A stretch of DNA of 64,000 bases from Bradyrhizobium barranii subsp. apii (GCF_011516635.5 NZ_CP096255.1:620001-684000); one strand, 5' to 3'; counted from the stretch's first letter, positions 46,392 to 55,294 are shown. Notes: a model not told the origin generated them from the sequence alone. Numbers and translations: made by a program.

Positions 46392-46709
46392 TCACGCTGC
46401 CTCGTCACGGCCGCCGGCGGCGCCGCGCTTCTTCCGGTTCTTGCCGCGCAGGAACTGGATGTCCATTTCGGCGCCGTTGACGCGCACCAGCTCGCAACGG
46501 CGATAGGCGAGTCCGGTCGACGACAGCAGCAGGAAGAATTCCTTCAGGTTCAATCCCTGGATCGAGCCATCCACCGTGAGGATGGCGTCGGTGTCGGAAA
46601 TCGCATTGAGCTTGCAGTCGCGCCGCCACGTGCCGTCGATCGCCATGATGCAGACATCATAGCCACGACTGAACGTGACGCGCTCCGCGCCCTTGCCATC
46701 CTCTGCCAT
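46392..46709 (-). CDS. PilZ-domain-like protein, 105 aa
   Basis: The chain has PilZ-like order: a charged N-terminus with RVTFSRGYDVCIMAIDGTWRRDC, then a beta-rich region (DAILTVDGSIQGLNLKEFFLLL, RRCELVRVNGAEMDIQFL). The canonical RxxxR and D/NxSxxG c-di-GMP motifs are not clearly present, so c-di-GMP binding is uncertain. Two bases separate it from cheR, so it is probably the next gene of the chemotaxis operon. The basic tail is RGKNRKKRGAAGG. Confidence 0.7.
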   Translation of the reverse strand: MAEDGKGAERVTFSRGYDVCIMAIDGTWRRDCKLNAISDTDAILTVDGSIQGLNLKEFFLLLSSTGLAYRRCELVRVNGAEMDIQFLRGKNRKKRGAAGGRDEAA

Positions 46710-46711
46710 GC

Positions 46712-47593
46712 CTATCGTCCTGCCACCACCGCCATGCGCGGCGGCGCGGCGCCGGCGAGAGTCGGTTTGGCTGCCGCTGCACGCGGGTCGTTCGGCTTGT
46801 AGAGGCCGCGGCGATCCGGGATCGGCCTGAACGTGTCGGTCAGTCCGACCACGGTTTCGGCTGCACCCAGCACCAGGAAGCCGTCTCCCTCGATCTGGCG
46901 GGCGAGGCGGTTGAAGATGTTGATCTTGGTGTCCTGGTCGAAATAGATCAGCACGTTGCGGCAGAAGATGACGTCGAAGGTGCCGAGCTGGGCAAAATCA
47001 TGCAGCAGGTTGAGCTGCCGGTGCTGGATCATCGCGCGCAGCTCGGGATTGATCTGCCACGTCTCGCCGGTCTGCTTGAAATATTTCATCAGCATCTGGA
47101 TCGGCAGGCCGCGCTGCACCTCGAACTGGCTGTAGATGCCGGCCTTGGCCTTCTCGAGCACCTCCTGCGACAGGTCGGTGGCGATGATCTCGACGCGCCA
47201 GCCGGTCAGGGCCGCGCCCATCTCCTTCAGGCACATCGCCAGCGAATAGGGCTCCTGCCCGGTCGAGCCGGCGGCGCACCAGATGCGCACGCTCCGTCGG
47301 CCGGCGCGCGCCTTGATGACCTCAGGCATGATGGTGTCGCGGAAATGATCGAACGGGACCTTGTCGCGGAAGAAGAAGGTCTCGTTGGTGGTCATGGCTT
47401 CGACCACGTTGGTGACGAGCGCGCTCGAGCCGCCCTGCAGCTTCTGCACGAGCTCGCCGATCCCGGAGAGCCCGGCCTTGCGGGCGAGCGGCAACAGCCG
47501 GCTTTCAATCAGATATTGCTTGTCTGCGGACAGGTCGAGCCCGGAATGATCCCTCAGGAACTTACGCAGATACTCATACTCGGTCGGGGTCAC
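46712..47593 (-). CDS. cheR: Chemotaxis protein-glutamate O-methyltransferase CheR
   Basis: The 293-residue protein has the N-terminal helical CheR domain (TEYEYLRKFLRDHSGLDLSA) and the Rossmann methyltransferase domain with the SAM-binding IWCAAGSTGQEPYSLAM and FDVIFCRNVLIYFD. It transfers methyl groups from SAM to glutamates of chemoreceptors for adaptation. No TPR tail is present. It follows cheY in the same direction. Confidence 0.95.
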   Translation of the reverse strand: MTPTEYEYLRKFLRDHSGLDLSADKQYLIESRLLPLARKAGLSGIGELVQKLQGGSSALVTNVVEAMTTNETFFFRDKVPFDHFRDTIMPEVIKARAGRRSVRIWCAAGSTGQEPYSLAMCLKEMGAALTGWRVEIIATDLSQEVLEKAKAGIYSQFEVQRGLPIQMLMKYFKQTGETWQINPELRAMIQHRQLNLLHDFAQLGTFDVIFCRNVLIYFDQDTKINIFNRLARQIEGDGFLVLGAAETVVGLTDTFRPIPDRRGLYKPNDPRAAAAKPTLAGAAPPRMAVVAGR

Positions 47594-47652
47594 GGATAGC
47601 CTCTCGGAAGCTGTACTGGGGACACTCTGGCTGAAACGCTCGGGCCAGATAC

Positions 47653-48039
47653 TCAGACCATGGCTTGTCCGACCGGGATCAAGCCGACTTCAGCGAACTT
47701 GTCGGCGATGATGTCTTTATCGAAGGGCTTCATGATGTATTCGTTGGCGCCGCCGCTGAGCGCCTGGGCGATATGAGCCACGTTGTTCTCGGTGGTGCAG
47801 AACACCACCTTCGGCTGGTCGCCGCCGGGCAGGCGGCGCATGTGGCCCATGAACTCGAAGCCGTCCATCACGGGCATGTTCCAGTCGAGCAGCACCGCAT
47901 CGGGCAACTGCCGCTGGCAGATCTCCAGCGCCTTCGAGCCGTCCTCGGCCTCGGTAACTTCGAATTCCAGGCCTTCCAGGATCCGGCGCGCGATCTTTCG
48001 CACGACGCTGGAATCATCGACCACCAAACATGTCTTCAT
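47653..48039 (-). CDS. cheY: Chemotaxis response regulator CheY
   Basis: The 128-residue single receiver shows CLVVDDSSVVRKIARRIL, the phospho-acceptor Asp in AVLLDWNMPVMDG, Thr in FCTTENN and Lys in IMKPFDKD. The position directly after cheA-cheW makes it the output or phosphate-sink receiver of this chemotaxis system. Confidence 0.93.
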   Translation of the reverse strand: MKTCLVVDDSSVVRKIARRILEGLEFEVTEAEDGSKALEICQRQLPDAVLLDWNMPVMDGFEFMGHMRRLPGGDQPKVVFCTTENNVAHIAQALSGGANEYIMKPFDKDIIADKFAEVGLIPVGQAMV

Positions 48040-48071
48040 TTTGGTTCTCCGGCTTCGATGTTTCGGTTAGC

Positions 48072-48548
48072 TCAGGCAGCCATTTGCACTTCGGTTTTAA
48101 GCTCGAGGACGCGATCGACGTCGAGGACGACCATGAGCTGCCCGTCGAGGCGGTGGACGCCGCCGGCGAGCTTGGCCATGCGGGGATCGAGGTTGACGGG
48201 GTTCTCTTCCATGCCGGCCTCGGCAAGGCGCAGCACTTCGCCGATCTGGTCGATCAGCAGGCCATAGGATTCACCGCGCAGGTCGACGCCGACCGCCATC
48301 GGGGCCTTGCCGTCCTCGGGCTTGGGCAGGCCGAGCCGGGCGCGCATGTCGACCACGGTGACGATGCGGCCGCGCAGGTTCAGCACCCCCGCGATCTCGC
48401 GCGAGGACAGCGGAACGCGGGTGACGCGCTCGGGCATGAACACGTCCTGCACGCGGGAGATCGGCAGGCCGAACAGCTGGCCGCCGATCATCGCGGTGAC
48501 GTATTCGACCTTGGCGCCTTCGCCGATCTGCGTCTTCTTGTTGCTCAT
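48072..48548 (-). CDS. cheW: Chemotaxis coupling protein CheW
   Basis: The 158-residue protein is a single CheW domain, with GQLFGLPISRVQDVFMPERV, LSSREIAGVLNLRGRIVTVV and GVDLRGESYGLLIDQIGEVL. It links chemoreceptors to CheA. It lies 27 bp after cheA and is followed by cheY. Confidence 0.95.
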   Translation of the reverse strand: MSNKKTQIGEGAKVEYVTAMIGGQLFGLPISRVQDVFMPERVTRVPLSSREIAGVLNLRGRIVTVVDMRARLGLPKPEDGKAPMAVGVDLRGESYGLLIDQIGEVLRLAEAGMEENPVNLDPRMAKLAGGVHRLDGQLMVVLDVDRVLELKTEVQMAA

Positions 48549-48575
48549 AGCGGTATCTCCTGATCCCCAGTGCCG

Positions 48576-51359
48576 TTACGCCGCTGCCCGGCTCAGCTCG
48601 GAGGCGCCGGCGGCGCCCGCGGTCTGTTCCTTCAGCGCCGCGATCAGACCGGGACGGTCGAACTTGGCGACATAGTCGTGGAAGCCGGCCTGACGGCCGC
48701 GCTCGATCGCCGCCGGCGACACCAGCGCGGACAGGCCGATGATCGGCATCGCGCCCAGATTGGTGTCGGAGCGGATCACTTCGGCGAACTCGAACCCGTT
48801 CATGTCGGGCATCTCGATGTCGGTCAGGACCACGTCGAAGCTCTGCGCACGCAGCGCAGCCAGGCCCTCCTGCGCGGTCGGCGCGGTGCGGACGCGGTAG
48901 CCGGCCGCCTTCAGCACCGGTGCCAGCATGTTGCGGAAGAAGGCCGAGTCGTCGACCAGCAGCACCGACTGCGAGTGCTGCGACGGCTTCATCTCCTTGC
49001 GGGTGAACCAGTCGGCGAACGCCATCGGCAGGAAGTGGCCGACGTCGATCACCTCGGTGGCCTGGCCCTTGATCACGGCCGAGCCGAGAATGCCGGAGGC
49101 GGAGCCGCCGACCTCGATATTGAGCCGTTCCTCGACGATGTCGATGATCTCGTCGACGACGAGGCCCATGGAGCGGCCGTCGTCCGCAAACACCAGGATC
49201 GGCTGGGCGCCCTGGCTGGCGATGGTGACGCTCTCCATGGCGACGAGCGGCATCAGCTGCTCGCGGTACTGCACCATGTAGCGGCCGTTGCTGAACTCGA
49301 TCTTGTCGGCAGGGAGCTCTTCCAGGCGCGTGACCAGCCCGAGCGGAACCGCCTTGGGCTGGCTGGAGCCGGCGCGGAAGACGAGCAGCGAGGTGGTCTG
49401 CTCGCCCGATCCGATGTGATGCGCCCCGTTCTCGTCGCCCATGTCATGGGCCGAGGAGCCGGCGGCGCCGAGCGCCTTGGCAATGCCGTTGGGGTCGATG
49501 ATCATGATGACAGCGCCATCGCCCAGAATGGTGTTGCCGGAGAACATGTCGATGTGACGCAGTTTTGTCGACATCGGCTTCACGACGATCTCTTCGGTGT
49601 GGAAGACGCCGTCGACGACGATGCCAAACGTCTGGCTGCCAACCTGGGTTACGACGATGAAGCCGTTCTCGGGATCGCTGGCCGCGCCGTCGTCGATCTT
49701 GAGCAGCTTCTTGAGGTGGATCAGCGGCAAGAGCTTGTTGCGCAGGCGCAGGACCGCGGTGTCCTTAATGCGCTCGATGCGGTGCTCGCTGTTGGCGCGG
49801 GCACGGACCAGCTCGACGACCGAGAGCTGCGGGATTGCAAAACGGTCGCCGGCGGCCTCGACGATCAGGGCCGAGACGATGGCCAAGGTCAGCGGGATCT
49901 TGATGGTGACGGAGGAACCCTCGCCGGCCACCGACTTGATGTCGATGGTGCCGCCGATCTGGTCGATATTGGTGCGCACCACGTCCATGCCGACGCCGCG
50001 GCCGGAGACCGAGGTGATGGCGGCCGCGGTGGAGAAGCCGGGCGCGAAGATGAACTTGTGGATCTGGGCTTCGCTCATCTTCTCGAGCTCGGCCTCGGTA
50101 ACGAGACCTGAGGAGATCGCCTTGGCCTTGATCCTCTCGGTGTTGAGGCCGCGGCCGTTGTCGGCGATGCAGATGATGATGTGACCGCCCTCGTGATAGG
50201 CGGACAGGCGGATGGTGCCCTGCTCGCCCTTGCCGGACGCGAGCCGCTCGGCGGGGGTCTCCAGGCCGTGGTCGGCGGAGTTGCGCACCATGTGGGTGAG
50301 CGGGTCCTTGATCAAATCGAGCACCTGGCGGTCGAGCTCGGTGTCGGCGCCGTGCATCTCCAGCTCGATCTGCTTGCCGAGTTCGCTCGACAGGTCGCGG
50401 ACGATGCGGGGCAGCTTCTGCCAGGCATTACCGATCGGCTGCATGCGCGTCTTCATGACGCCTTCCTGCAGCTCGGCGGTGACGTTGGAGAGGCGCTGCA
50501 ACGGCACCTTGAACTCGGTGTCCTCGTTGCGGCGGGAGATCTCCAGCAGCTGGTTGCGGGTCAGGACCAGCTCGGAGACCATGGTCATCAGATGCTCCAG
50601 CGTATCCACGTTGACGCGGATCGACTGGTTGGCGATGCGGTCGCCTTCGGCGGCGCCCTCGTCGGCCATCGACTTCTTCGGCGCGGGCTTGTCCTTGGCG
50701 GGCTTCGCAGCTTCCTTGGCGGCGGGCGCCGGAGCTTCAGCAGCCGGCGCGGGCTCGGCCTTGGCGACAGGAGCCGGCGCTTCGATCGCGGTCTCGCGGA
50801 AGGCGCGCTCGAGCTCGTCGAGCGAGACTTCGCCCGGACGCAGCGGGCGCTCCAGGGTCTGGTCGATCAGCGAGCCCTGCGTCATCTCCTTTGCGGGCGC
50901 AGGCGCAGCAGCAACAGGGGCTTCAGGCGCCAGTGGCGGAGATTCGGCGACAGGAGCAGCGGCCCCAGCGGCCATAGCCGCCATGCCCTGCTCGACCATC
51001 GCTTCCAGCTTGTCGATGAGATCGCGGTCGGTGCCCTCGGGCTCGGCTTCGGTCGCCTCGAGGCCGGCGAGGATCTCCTTGATGCGGTCGATCGAGGACA
51101 GGATCACCGTCACCGCGCCGGCCGTCACCGGCATGCCGTCACGGAATTTGCTCATCAGGGTCTCGCCGGCATGTGCCAGCGCTTCGAGCCGCGGCAGTCC
51201 GAGGAAGCCGCACGTGCCCTTGATGGTGTGGACCAGGCGGAAGATGTTATCCAGGATCTTGGCGTTGTTCGGCTCCTGCTCGAACTTCACCAGCTGATTG
51301 TCGACGGTGTCCAGGCTCTCGCCGGTCTCCGTCAAAAACTCCCGCAACAGATCATCCAT
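48576..51359 (-). CDS. cheA: Hybrid chemotaxis histidine kinase CheA with tandem CheW-like domains and a receiver
   Basis: This 927-residue protein has an N-terminal Hpt domain with LVHTIKGTCGFLGL (H44) and a Pro/Ala-rich linker (about 125-235). The dimerisation and HATPase domain (HMVRNSADHGLE, GRGLNTERI, GRGVGMDVVRTNI) follows to about 510. Two CheW-like regulatory domains (about 515-640 and 660-790) come next, then a C-terminal receiver (VLLVDDSAFFRNML, VVLTDIEMPDMNG, VAKFDRPG). In the receiver the usual Lys-Pro pair reads AKFDRP. The hybrid form is common in alphaproteobacterial alternative chemosensory systems. First gene of the leftward che operon. Confidence 0.96.
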   Translation of the reverse strand: MDDLLREFLTETGESLDTVDNQLVKFEQEPNNAKILDNIFRLVHTIKGTCGFLGLPRLEALAHAGETLMSKFRDGMPVTAGAVTVILSSIDRIKEILAGLEATEAEPEGTDRDLIDKLEAMVEQGMAAMAAGAAAPVAESPPLAPEAPVAAAPAPAKEMTQGSLIDQTLERPLRPGEVSLDELERAFRETAIEAPAPVAKAEPAPAAEAPAPAAKEAAKPAKDKPAPKKSMADEGAAEGDRIANQSIRVNVDTLEHLMTMVSELVLTRNQLLEISRRNEDTEFKVPLQRLSNVTAELQEGVMKTRMQPIGNAWQKLPRIVRDLSSELGKQIELEMHGADTELDRQVLDLIKDPLTHMVRNSADHGLETPAERLASGKGEQGTIRLSAYHEGGHIIICIADNGRGLNTERIKAKAISSGLVTEAELEKMSEAQIHKFIFAPGFSTAAAITSVSGRGVGMDVVRTNIDQIGGTIDIKSVAGEGSSVTIKIPLTLAIVSALIVEAAGDRFAIPQLSVVELVRARANSEHRIERIKDTAVLRLRNKLLPLIHLKKLLKIDDGAASDPENGFIVVTQVGSQTFGIVVDGVFHTEEIVVKPMSTKLRHIDMFSGNTILGDGAVIMIIDPNGIAKALGAAGSSAHDMGDENGAHHIGSGEQTTSLLVFRAGSSQPKAVPLGLVTRLEELPADKIEFSNGRYMVQYREQLMPLVAMESVTIASQGAQPILVFADDGRSMGLVVDEIIDIVEERLNIEVGGSASGILGSAVIKGQATEVIDVGHFLPMAFADWFTRKEMKPSQHSQSVLLVDDSAFFRNMLAPVLKAAGYRVRTAPTAQEGLAALRAQSFDVVLTDIEMPDMNGFEFAEVIRSDTNLGAMPIIGLSALVSPAAIERGRQAGFHDYVAKFDRPGLIAALKEQTAGAAGASELSRAAA

Positions 51360-51767
51360 GAGCTACGCCTTACTGAGCCGGACTTCGACGCCTGGGCCGC
51401 ACCTGGAGTTCGGCGGAGGTCCGCGCCTGGATCGTTAGACAACCCCTTTCACGGTCCCGTTAATTTCAGCCTCCGTGCTAATACGGATATTGAAGACAAG
51501 TTTGCGCTTCGAGACCTGCGATAGCGTCTCGCGACAAAAGCGGCGCCGCATCTCATGCGACAGGCGCGATAGGTAAACGCTCCGATAACAACACTGCGAC
51601 GTGCGCAAAAAATCCCGTCGGCGAAGGACGATATGCACGGGCCGCGCGAATTGAATCAAATCACGCGCAATCAGAATCGCTCACACCGCCGCCCGCTGCT
51701 CGCCTGCTCAATCCGCAACAGCTGCGCTTGCGGTAAACGGACGCTTATTTCGCGGCCGCCGCGATTG
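51360..51767. other. Upstream region of the che operon, no confident gene
   Basis: This 408-bp stretch contains the promoter of cheA on the minus strand. A/T-rich sequence (GTTAATTTCAGCC, GCTAATACGGATATTGAAG) around 51450-51500 could hold the promoter. A 74-codon minus-strand frame (51435-51659) has an Arg/Cys-rich composition and no ribosome site, so it is not called. Confidence 0.4.
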
Positions 51768-52181
51768 CTACCGCGCTAACCCAATTGCTGAGACAGCACG
51801 ATGCTCCGCAAGGCAATCCTTGATGGCAGCGAGTAACGCATCCGGTGTAAACGGCTTGCGAAGGCAACGCGCAGCGCCGAGCTCGAGCGCCATCCGGAGG
51901 AAGTCGGGTGCGGGCGCGTTCAAATTTGCGAAGGCGTAGCCGGACATCGCAATCAGCGGAATGGCCGGCGCGTGCTCGTGGAAGATCCGGATCGACTCGA
52001 ACCCCCGCATGTGCGGCATGAAGATGTCGATCATCATCAGATCGACCTGTTCGTTCTCGAGAGCGCAGAGGCCGGCTTCTCCTCCGTCGGCAATCGTCAC
52101 CCGGAAATGATTCCGCTGAAGATAGATCTCGATCGCCATGCACACCATCGGGTTGTCGTCGACAACGAGAATATGGTGCAT
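51768..52181 (-). CDS. Single-domain response regulator, paralogue of the receiver at 40463
   Basis: From the ATG at 52181 the protein has 137 residues: ILVVDDNPMVCMAI, phospho-acceptor in LMMIDIFMPHMRG, Ser in AMSGYA and Lys in LRKPFTPDALLAAI. It shares with the 40463 receiver the same length, the IFMP motif and the insertion NAPAPDFLRMALELGAARC, so the two are recent paralogues. It has no output domain and likely acts in a phosphorelay. Confidence 0.87.
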   Translation of the reverse strand: MHHILVVDDNPMVCMAIEIYLQRNHFRVTIADGGEAGLCALENEQVDLMMIDIFMPHMRGFESIRIFHEHAPAIPLIAMSGYAFANLNAPAPDFLRMALELGAARCLRKPFTPDALLAAIKDCLAEHRAVSAIGLAR

Positions 52182-52680
52182 ATCTGCCGTCCCCGTTTGA
52201 GTTTCCCGTCTCGGCGATTCAAACATCAAACCGCGGGGCACGCCGTTCTCCTCTGGCTGGGGTCGAAACATTGATGGCCGCAAGCGTCAACGGTCCTGTC
52301 GGGAAATCAGGCGCAAGTGGTGCGACAGTCGCGGCGTCGCGAAGTCGCGCAGACCAGTCCCGGATGGCGAGAATGCGCGCTTGAGGGGAAGCCGCAGGTG
52401 CCGGCCGGCGTCCGATGGCGGCGCAGATGCGATGCTAGCGGCTCACGACAGCCCTCTTGCCGCTTTTTCCTGCCGCCTGGCGCAGGACGGACACCCCTAA
52501 TTAGCGCGCGGATCAGCGTGCGATTCTCAATTTCCGCCGCAAATGCCGCAGCCTGTCTGCCCCCCAACGGGTATATGGACGGCACCACAACCTTTACGAT
52601 ATGTTTTGGTCGCCGTGCAACTGGATGACGCACAGAGCGCGGCGCCCGATCGTACCAATGAACGCGCCGGATAGACCTGC
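52182..52680. other. Intergenic stretch without a recognisable gene
   Basis: This 499-bp divergent region separates the receiver (leftward) from the Crp/Fnr gene (rightward). Open frames here are Arg/Pro-rich with no ribosome site. I see no repeat element; a more AT-rich segment (52495-52620) is the probable promoter of the Crp/Fnr gene. Confidence 0.4.
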
Positions 52681-53640
52681 ATGACCGCGAGCGGCCACCC
52701 GTCCAACCAGTTGCTGCAAATGCTCGGCGTCGCCGATTTCGATCTGCTGCGCCCCCATCTCGCGACAGTCGAAATGGTCAGGGAATCTGTCTTGGCCGAG
52801 GCAGGCGCCGCGCTGCGACATGTCTACTTCCCGCACGGCGGATCCGTTTCGATCACGGTGGGTCTCTCCGAGGGACAGATGATCGAGGTCGCGATGCTGG
52901 GCCGCGACAGCGCCGTCGGCGCCGGCGCCGCCCTTGCCGACGGCATCGCACCGACGGATGCCGCCGTGCTCTTCCCCGGGACTGCGTCTGTGCTCGAAAT
53001 CGCGGCCTTCCGGGCGGTGGCGGCCGCAAGCGCGCAGTTTCGCGGCCTGATGATCCGCCACGAGCAGGCGCTGCTCGCGCATGCGCAGCAATCGGTGCTG
53101 TGCAATACGGTGCACCCGGTCGAAGCGCGACTGGCGCGTTGGCTCCTGCGTGCCCGTGACCTGTCCGATAGCAAGTTCCTTCCGCTGACACAGGAGACGC
53201 TGGCGCAGATGATGGGCGTACGGCGCAACGCGATTTCCCTCGTCGCAAATGCGCTCCAGCGCGCCGGCATCATTCACTACACCCGCGGCCAGATCGCGAT
53301 CGTCGACGACGCACGCATTGGAGACGAGGTCCTGCGACTGCTATGCGGCGGTGAAGGGCTGCCACGCCCGCCTGCTGGGAGCCCCGCGGTGAAGATAGCC
53401 CGGCGCAACCGGCCTGCTGCATGCCGGTGTGCACACAATGCAGCGGGGGCGCCATCGCAACCGGACATCTTGTCCCAATTGCCAATATATCCCGACGAGA
53501 ACATGATCAAACTTATCCGGCAGCGAGCAGCCCGTTCGCTTCGAGTTCGGGGGCTGACGAGACGGAGGCAGTCTTGGAAACGATGGTGCGCCCATCCAAC
53601 GGTTTCCTGTCCGCACTGTCGGCGGAGGATTACGAATTGA
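52681..53640 (+). CDS. Crp/Fnr-family regulator with a frameshifted C-terminus
   Basis: Residues 1-212 match the neighbouring Crp/Fnr paralogue: a beta-roll (YFPHGGSVSITVGLSEGQM, VAMLGRDSAVGAGAAL) and a winged helix (LTQETLAQMMGVRRNAISLV). Beyond residue 212 the reading frame runs 107 more codons, Arg-rich, into the start of the next gene, which is unlike the family. In the +1 frame from 53318 the proper C-terminus continues (SCDCYAAVKGCHARLLG) and stops at 53392. A one-base indel near 53317 is therefore likely. The DNA-binding domain is complete, so the protein may still function. No cluster cysteines are seen, and the nucleotide-binding cassette is degenerate. Confidence 0.8.
   Translation: MTASGHPSNQLLQMLGVADFDLLRPHLATVEMVRESVLAEAGAALRHVYFPHGGSVSITVGLSEGQMIEVAMLGRDSAVGAGAALADGIAPTDAAVLFPGTASVLEIAAFRAVAAASAQFRGLMIRHEQALLAHAQQSVLCNTVHPVEARLARWLLRARDLSDSKFLPLTQETLAQMMGVRRNAISLVANALQRAGIIHYTRGQIAIVDDARIGDEVLRLLCGGEGLPRPPAGSPAVKIARRNRPAACRCAHNAAGAPSQPDILSQLPIYPDENMIKLIRQRAARSLRVRGLTRRRQSWKRWCAHPTVSCPHCRRRITN
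53318..53392 (+). other. Displaced native C-terminus of the preceding Crp/Fnr gene (+1 frame)
   Basis: These 24 codons and stop read LETRSCDCYAAVKGCHARLL plus GAPR. They align without gaps with the end of the next gene's product (QTACECYATVKAQYDRLL plus GPR). The alignment places the shift at the base before TTG at 53318. Confidence 0.6.
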
Positions 53641-54281
53641 TCCGCCCGCATTTGCGCATGATCGATCTGCCGCACGAAGCGATCCTGGTGGAGACCGGCG
53701 AGACGCTCAAACGCGCCTACTTTCCCCACCGCGGCGTCATCTCGCTGGTGGTGAAACTCGCCAAGGGCGAGCATGTGCAGGTCGCCATGGTCGGCCGCGA
53801 CAGCCTGCTCGGAACGCTCTCGACCATGGGCGATGCCTGCGCGCTGAACACGGCAATCGTGCTGGTCCCCGGTGCCGCCTCCGTGATGGACCTCGACCGG
53901 CTGCGCGACGCGGCCGACCAGAGCAGCACCTTGCGGACGCTGCTCACCCGTCACGGGCTGGCCGTCTACGCACAGGTCCAGCAGACCGCGGGCTGCAACG
54001 CCGCCCATCCGGTGGAATCGCGGCTGTCGCGTTGCCTGCTGCACACCCATGACCTGTCGGGCGACTACCGGCTGCTGCTGACCCAGGAGGCGATGGCGCA
54101 GATGATCGGGGCGCGCCGCAACAGCGTGTCGCTGGTCGCCAATACTTTGCAACACGCCAATTTCATCCACTACAGCCGCGGGCACATCCAGATCCTCAAC
54201 CTGGACGGCCTGCGCCAGACGGCGTGCGAATGCTACGCCACCGTGAAGGCGCAGTACGACCGGCTGCTCGGCCCGCGCTGA
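53574..54281 (+). CDS. Crp/Fnr-family transcriptional regulator, second tandem paralogue
   Basis: GGAGG lies five bases before a TTG at 53574, which I prefer; the ATG three codons later (53583) is the alternative. The product has about 235 residues: a degenerate cNMP-like beta-roll (YFPHRGVISLVVKLAKGEHV, VAMVGRDSLLGTLS) and a Crp-type winged helix (LTQEAMAQMIGARRNSVSLV). The cyclic-nucleotide cassette is not conserved, so the signal is unknown. About 45% of residues look shared with the upstream paralogue, indicating tandem duplication. Confidence 0.9.
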   Translation: METMVRPSNGFLSALSAEDYELIRPHLRMIDLPHEAILVETGETLKRAYFPHRGVISLVVKLAKGEHVQVAMVGRDSLLGTLSTMGDACALNTAIVLVPGAASVMDLDRLRDAADQSSTLRTLLTRHGLAVYAQVQQTAGCNAAHPVESRLSRCLLHTHDLSGDYRLLLTQEAMAQMIGARRNSVSLVANTLQHANFIHYSRGHIQILNLDGLRQTACECYATVKAQYDRLLGPR

Positions 54282-54433
54282 CCGGCGCCTTGGTAAACCG
54301 GCGGCTAACGCCGGCCTGCAAACACGGATCGTCCTGCTACCGGAACTGAAATTCCGATGCCGTAGACACGGAGCGTGCCTCGCGCCGTACAGGCCGCGCG
54401 GCAGACGAACCGTGACCAGGACAGGCCAAAGCC

Positions 54434-54811
54434 ATGTTTGAAGTGACCGCCGCGCCGACGCCAAAAGCGCTCGATGCTGCGCCCGCCCGCGAGCCGGGTG
54501 CGTACGAAGCGCTGGTGCGGGAGATCGGCGAGGACGGGGCCTGTGAAGTCCGTGACGTGTTCTGGAGCGAGACCTGCGCGCGCCTGCAGCTGTTCCGCAC
54601 GCTCTCGCTCGCGCGGCACCTCGCCAGGATCACCCGCGAAGCGCATTCGCTGAAGAGCGCGGCCGGAACGTTCGGCTATGTCAGGCTTGCGGCGCTGGCG
54701 CTGCGGCTGGAGCAGACCGCGGAGAGGCTTGGCGAGGCCGAATTCCACGGTCTCCTCGACCTGATGGATGCCGCCTACGCCGCCGCGCGCGCGCAGGAGC
54801 CGCAGGGCTAG
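54434..54811 (+). CDS. Stand-alone histidine phosphotransfer (Hpt) protein
   Basis: The 125-residue protein is a helical bundle with the Hpt motif AHSLKSAAGTFG; the phospho-accepting histidine is H71. Flanking helices VFWSETCARLQLF and LAALALRLEQTAERLGEAEF are typical. It can carry phosphate between a hybrid kinase receiver and a response regulator; the hybrid kinase at 40944 and several single receivers in the island are candidate partners. Confidence 0.87.
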   Translation: MFEVTAAPTPKALDAAPAREPGAYEALVREIGEDGACEVRDVFWSETCARLQLFRTLSLARHLARITREAHSLKSAAGTFGYVRLAALALRLEQTAERLGEAEFHGLLDLMDAAYAAARAQEPQG

Positions 54812-54904
54812 AACCTTTTTCGTTTCGATGGAATCGGAGCGGGGCTTGCGCAAACCCTATCCACTTCGCTCGAAAACGCTCTGACCAAAACCGCGCCAAG
54901 CCCG

Positions 54905-54918
54905 CCGTACTTCTACGG
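54905..54918. promoter_or_regulatory. Palindrome CCGTA-N4-TACGG, candidate LuxR-family operator
   Basis: CCGTACTTCTACGG lies 65-78 bp upstream of the ATG of the 82-aa gene. It is the second of three copies of the same palindrome in the signalling island. Confidence 0.5.
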
Positions 54919-54982
54919 TTTGGGATTTTCACAGATGGCTAATCATAGGTGGCGATAGTCGCCGGAAACCAGGAGGGTTTCC

Positions 54983-55231
54983 ATGTTCACCTATGAGACT
55001 GCGGATCAGAAAGAGGTCCGTCGCTTCCGCATCGCACAGTTCAACGGCAGGACCGCGACGGTGAAGGATGGCGAGGCGACGGTGACTGGTTTCGTTCGCT
55101 CGGTGCTGGAGCAGGAATCGAGCATGCCGCCGCGCTGGACCATCACGATCATTCCGAGCGCGCCGAAGGAAGAGCCCAAGTCGCTGCGGCCGCCGTCGCG
55201 GGTACGCCCTTTCGCCGAGGATTATCTCTGA
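54983..55231 (+). CDS. Small hypothetical protein, 82 aa
   Basis: The ATG is preceded by AGGAGGG. The product is compact and beta-rich (VRRFRIAQFNGRTATVKDGE, ATVTGFVRSVLEQ, PRWTITIIP) with a proline-rich tail. No domain is recognised. It sits between an Hpt gene and a convergent LuxR-type regulator, with the CCGTA-N4-TACGG palindrome in its promoter region. Confidence 0.68.
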   Translation: MFTYETADQKEVRRFRIAQFNGRTATVKDGEATVTGFVRSVLEQESSMPPRWTITIIPSAPKEEPKSLRPPSRVRPFAEDYL

Positions 55232-55294
55232 GCCCATCGGGTCCCCAAGCCATTCTCAGGCTTGATCGCCCGCCCGGCGGCGCAGGACAGGACC

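Noticed and set aside
48570..51524. Long plus-strand open frames opposite cheA
   Set aside because: Mirror frames of a strongly biased GC-rich gene; no ribosome sites or motifs.
51435..51659. Minus-strand 74-codon frame upstream of cheA
   Set aside because: Arg/Cys-rich composition, no ribosome site, lies in a promoter region.
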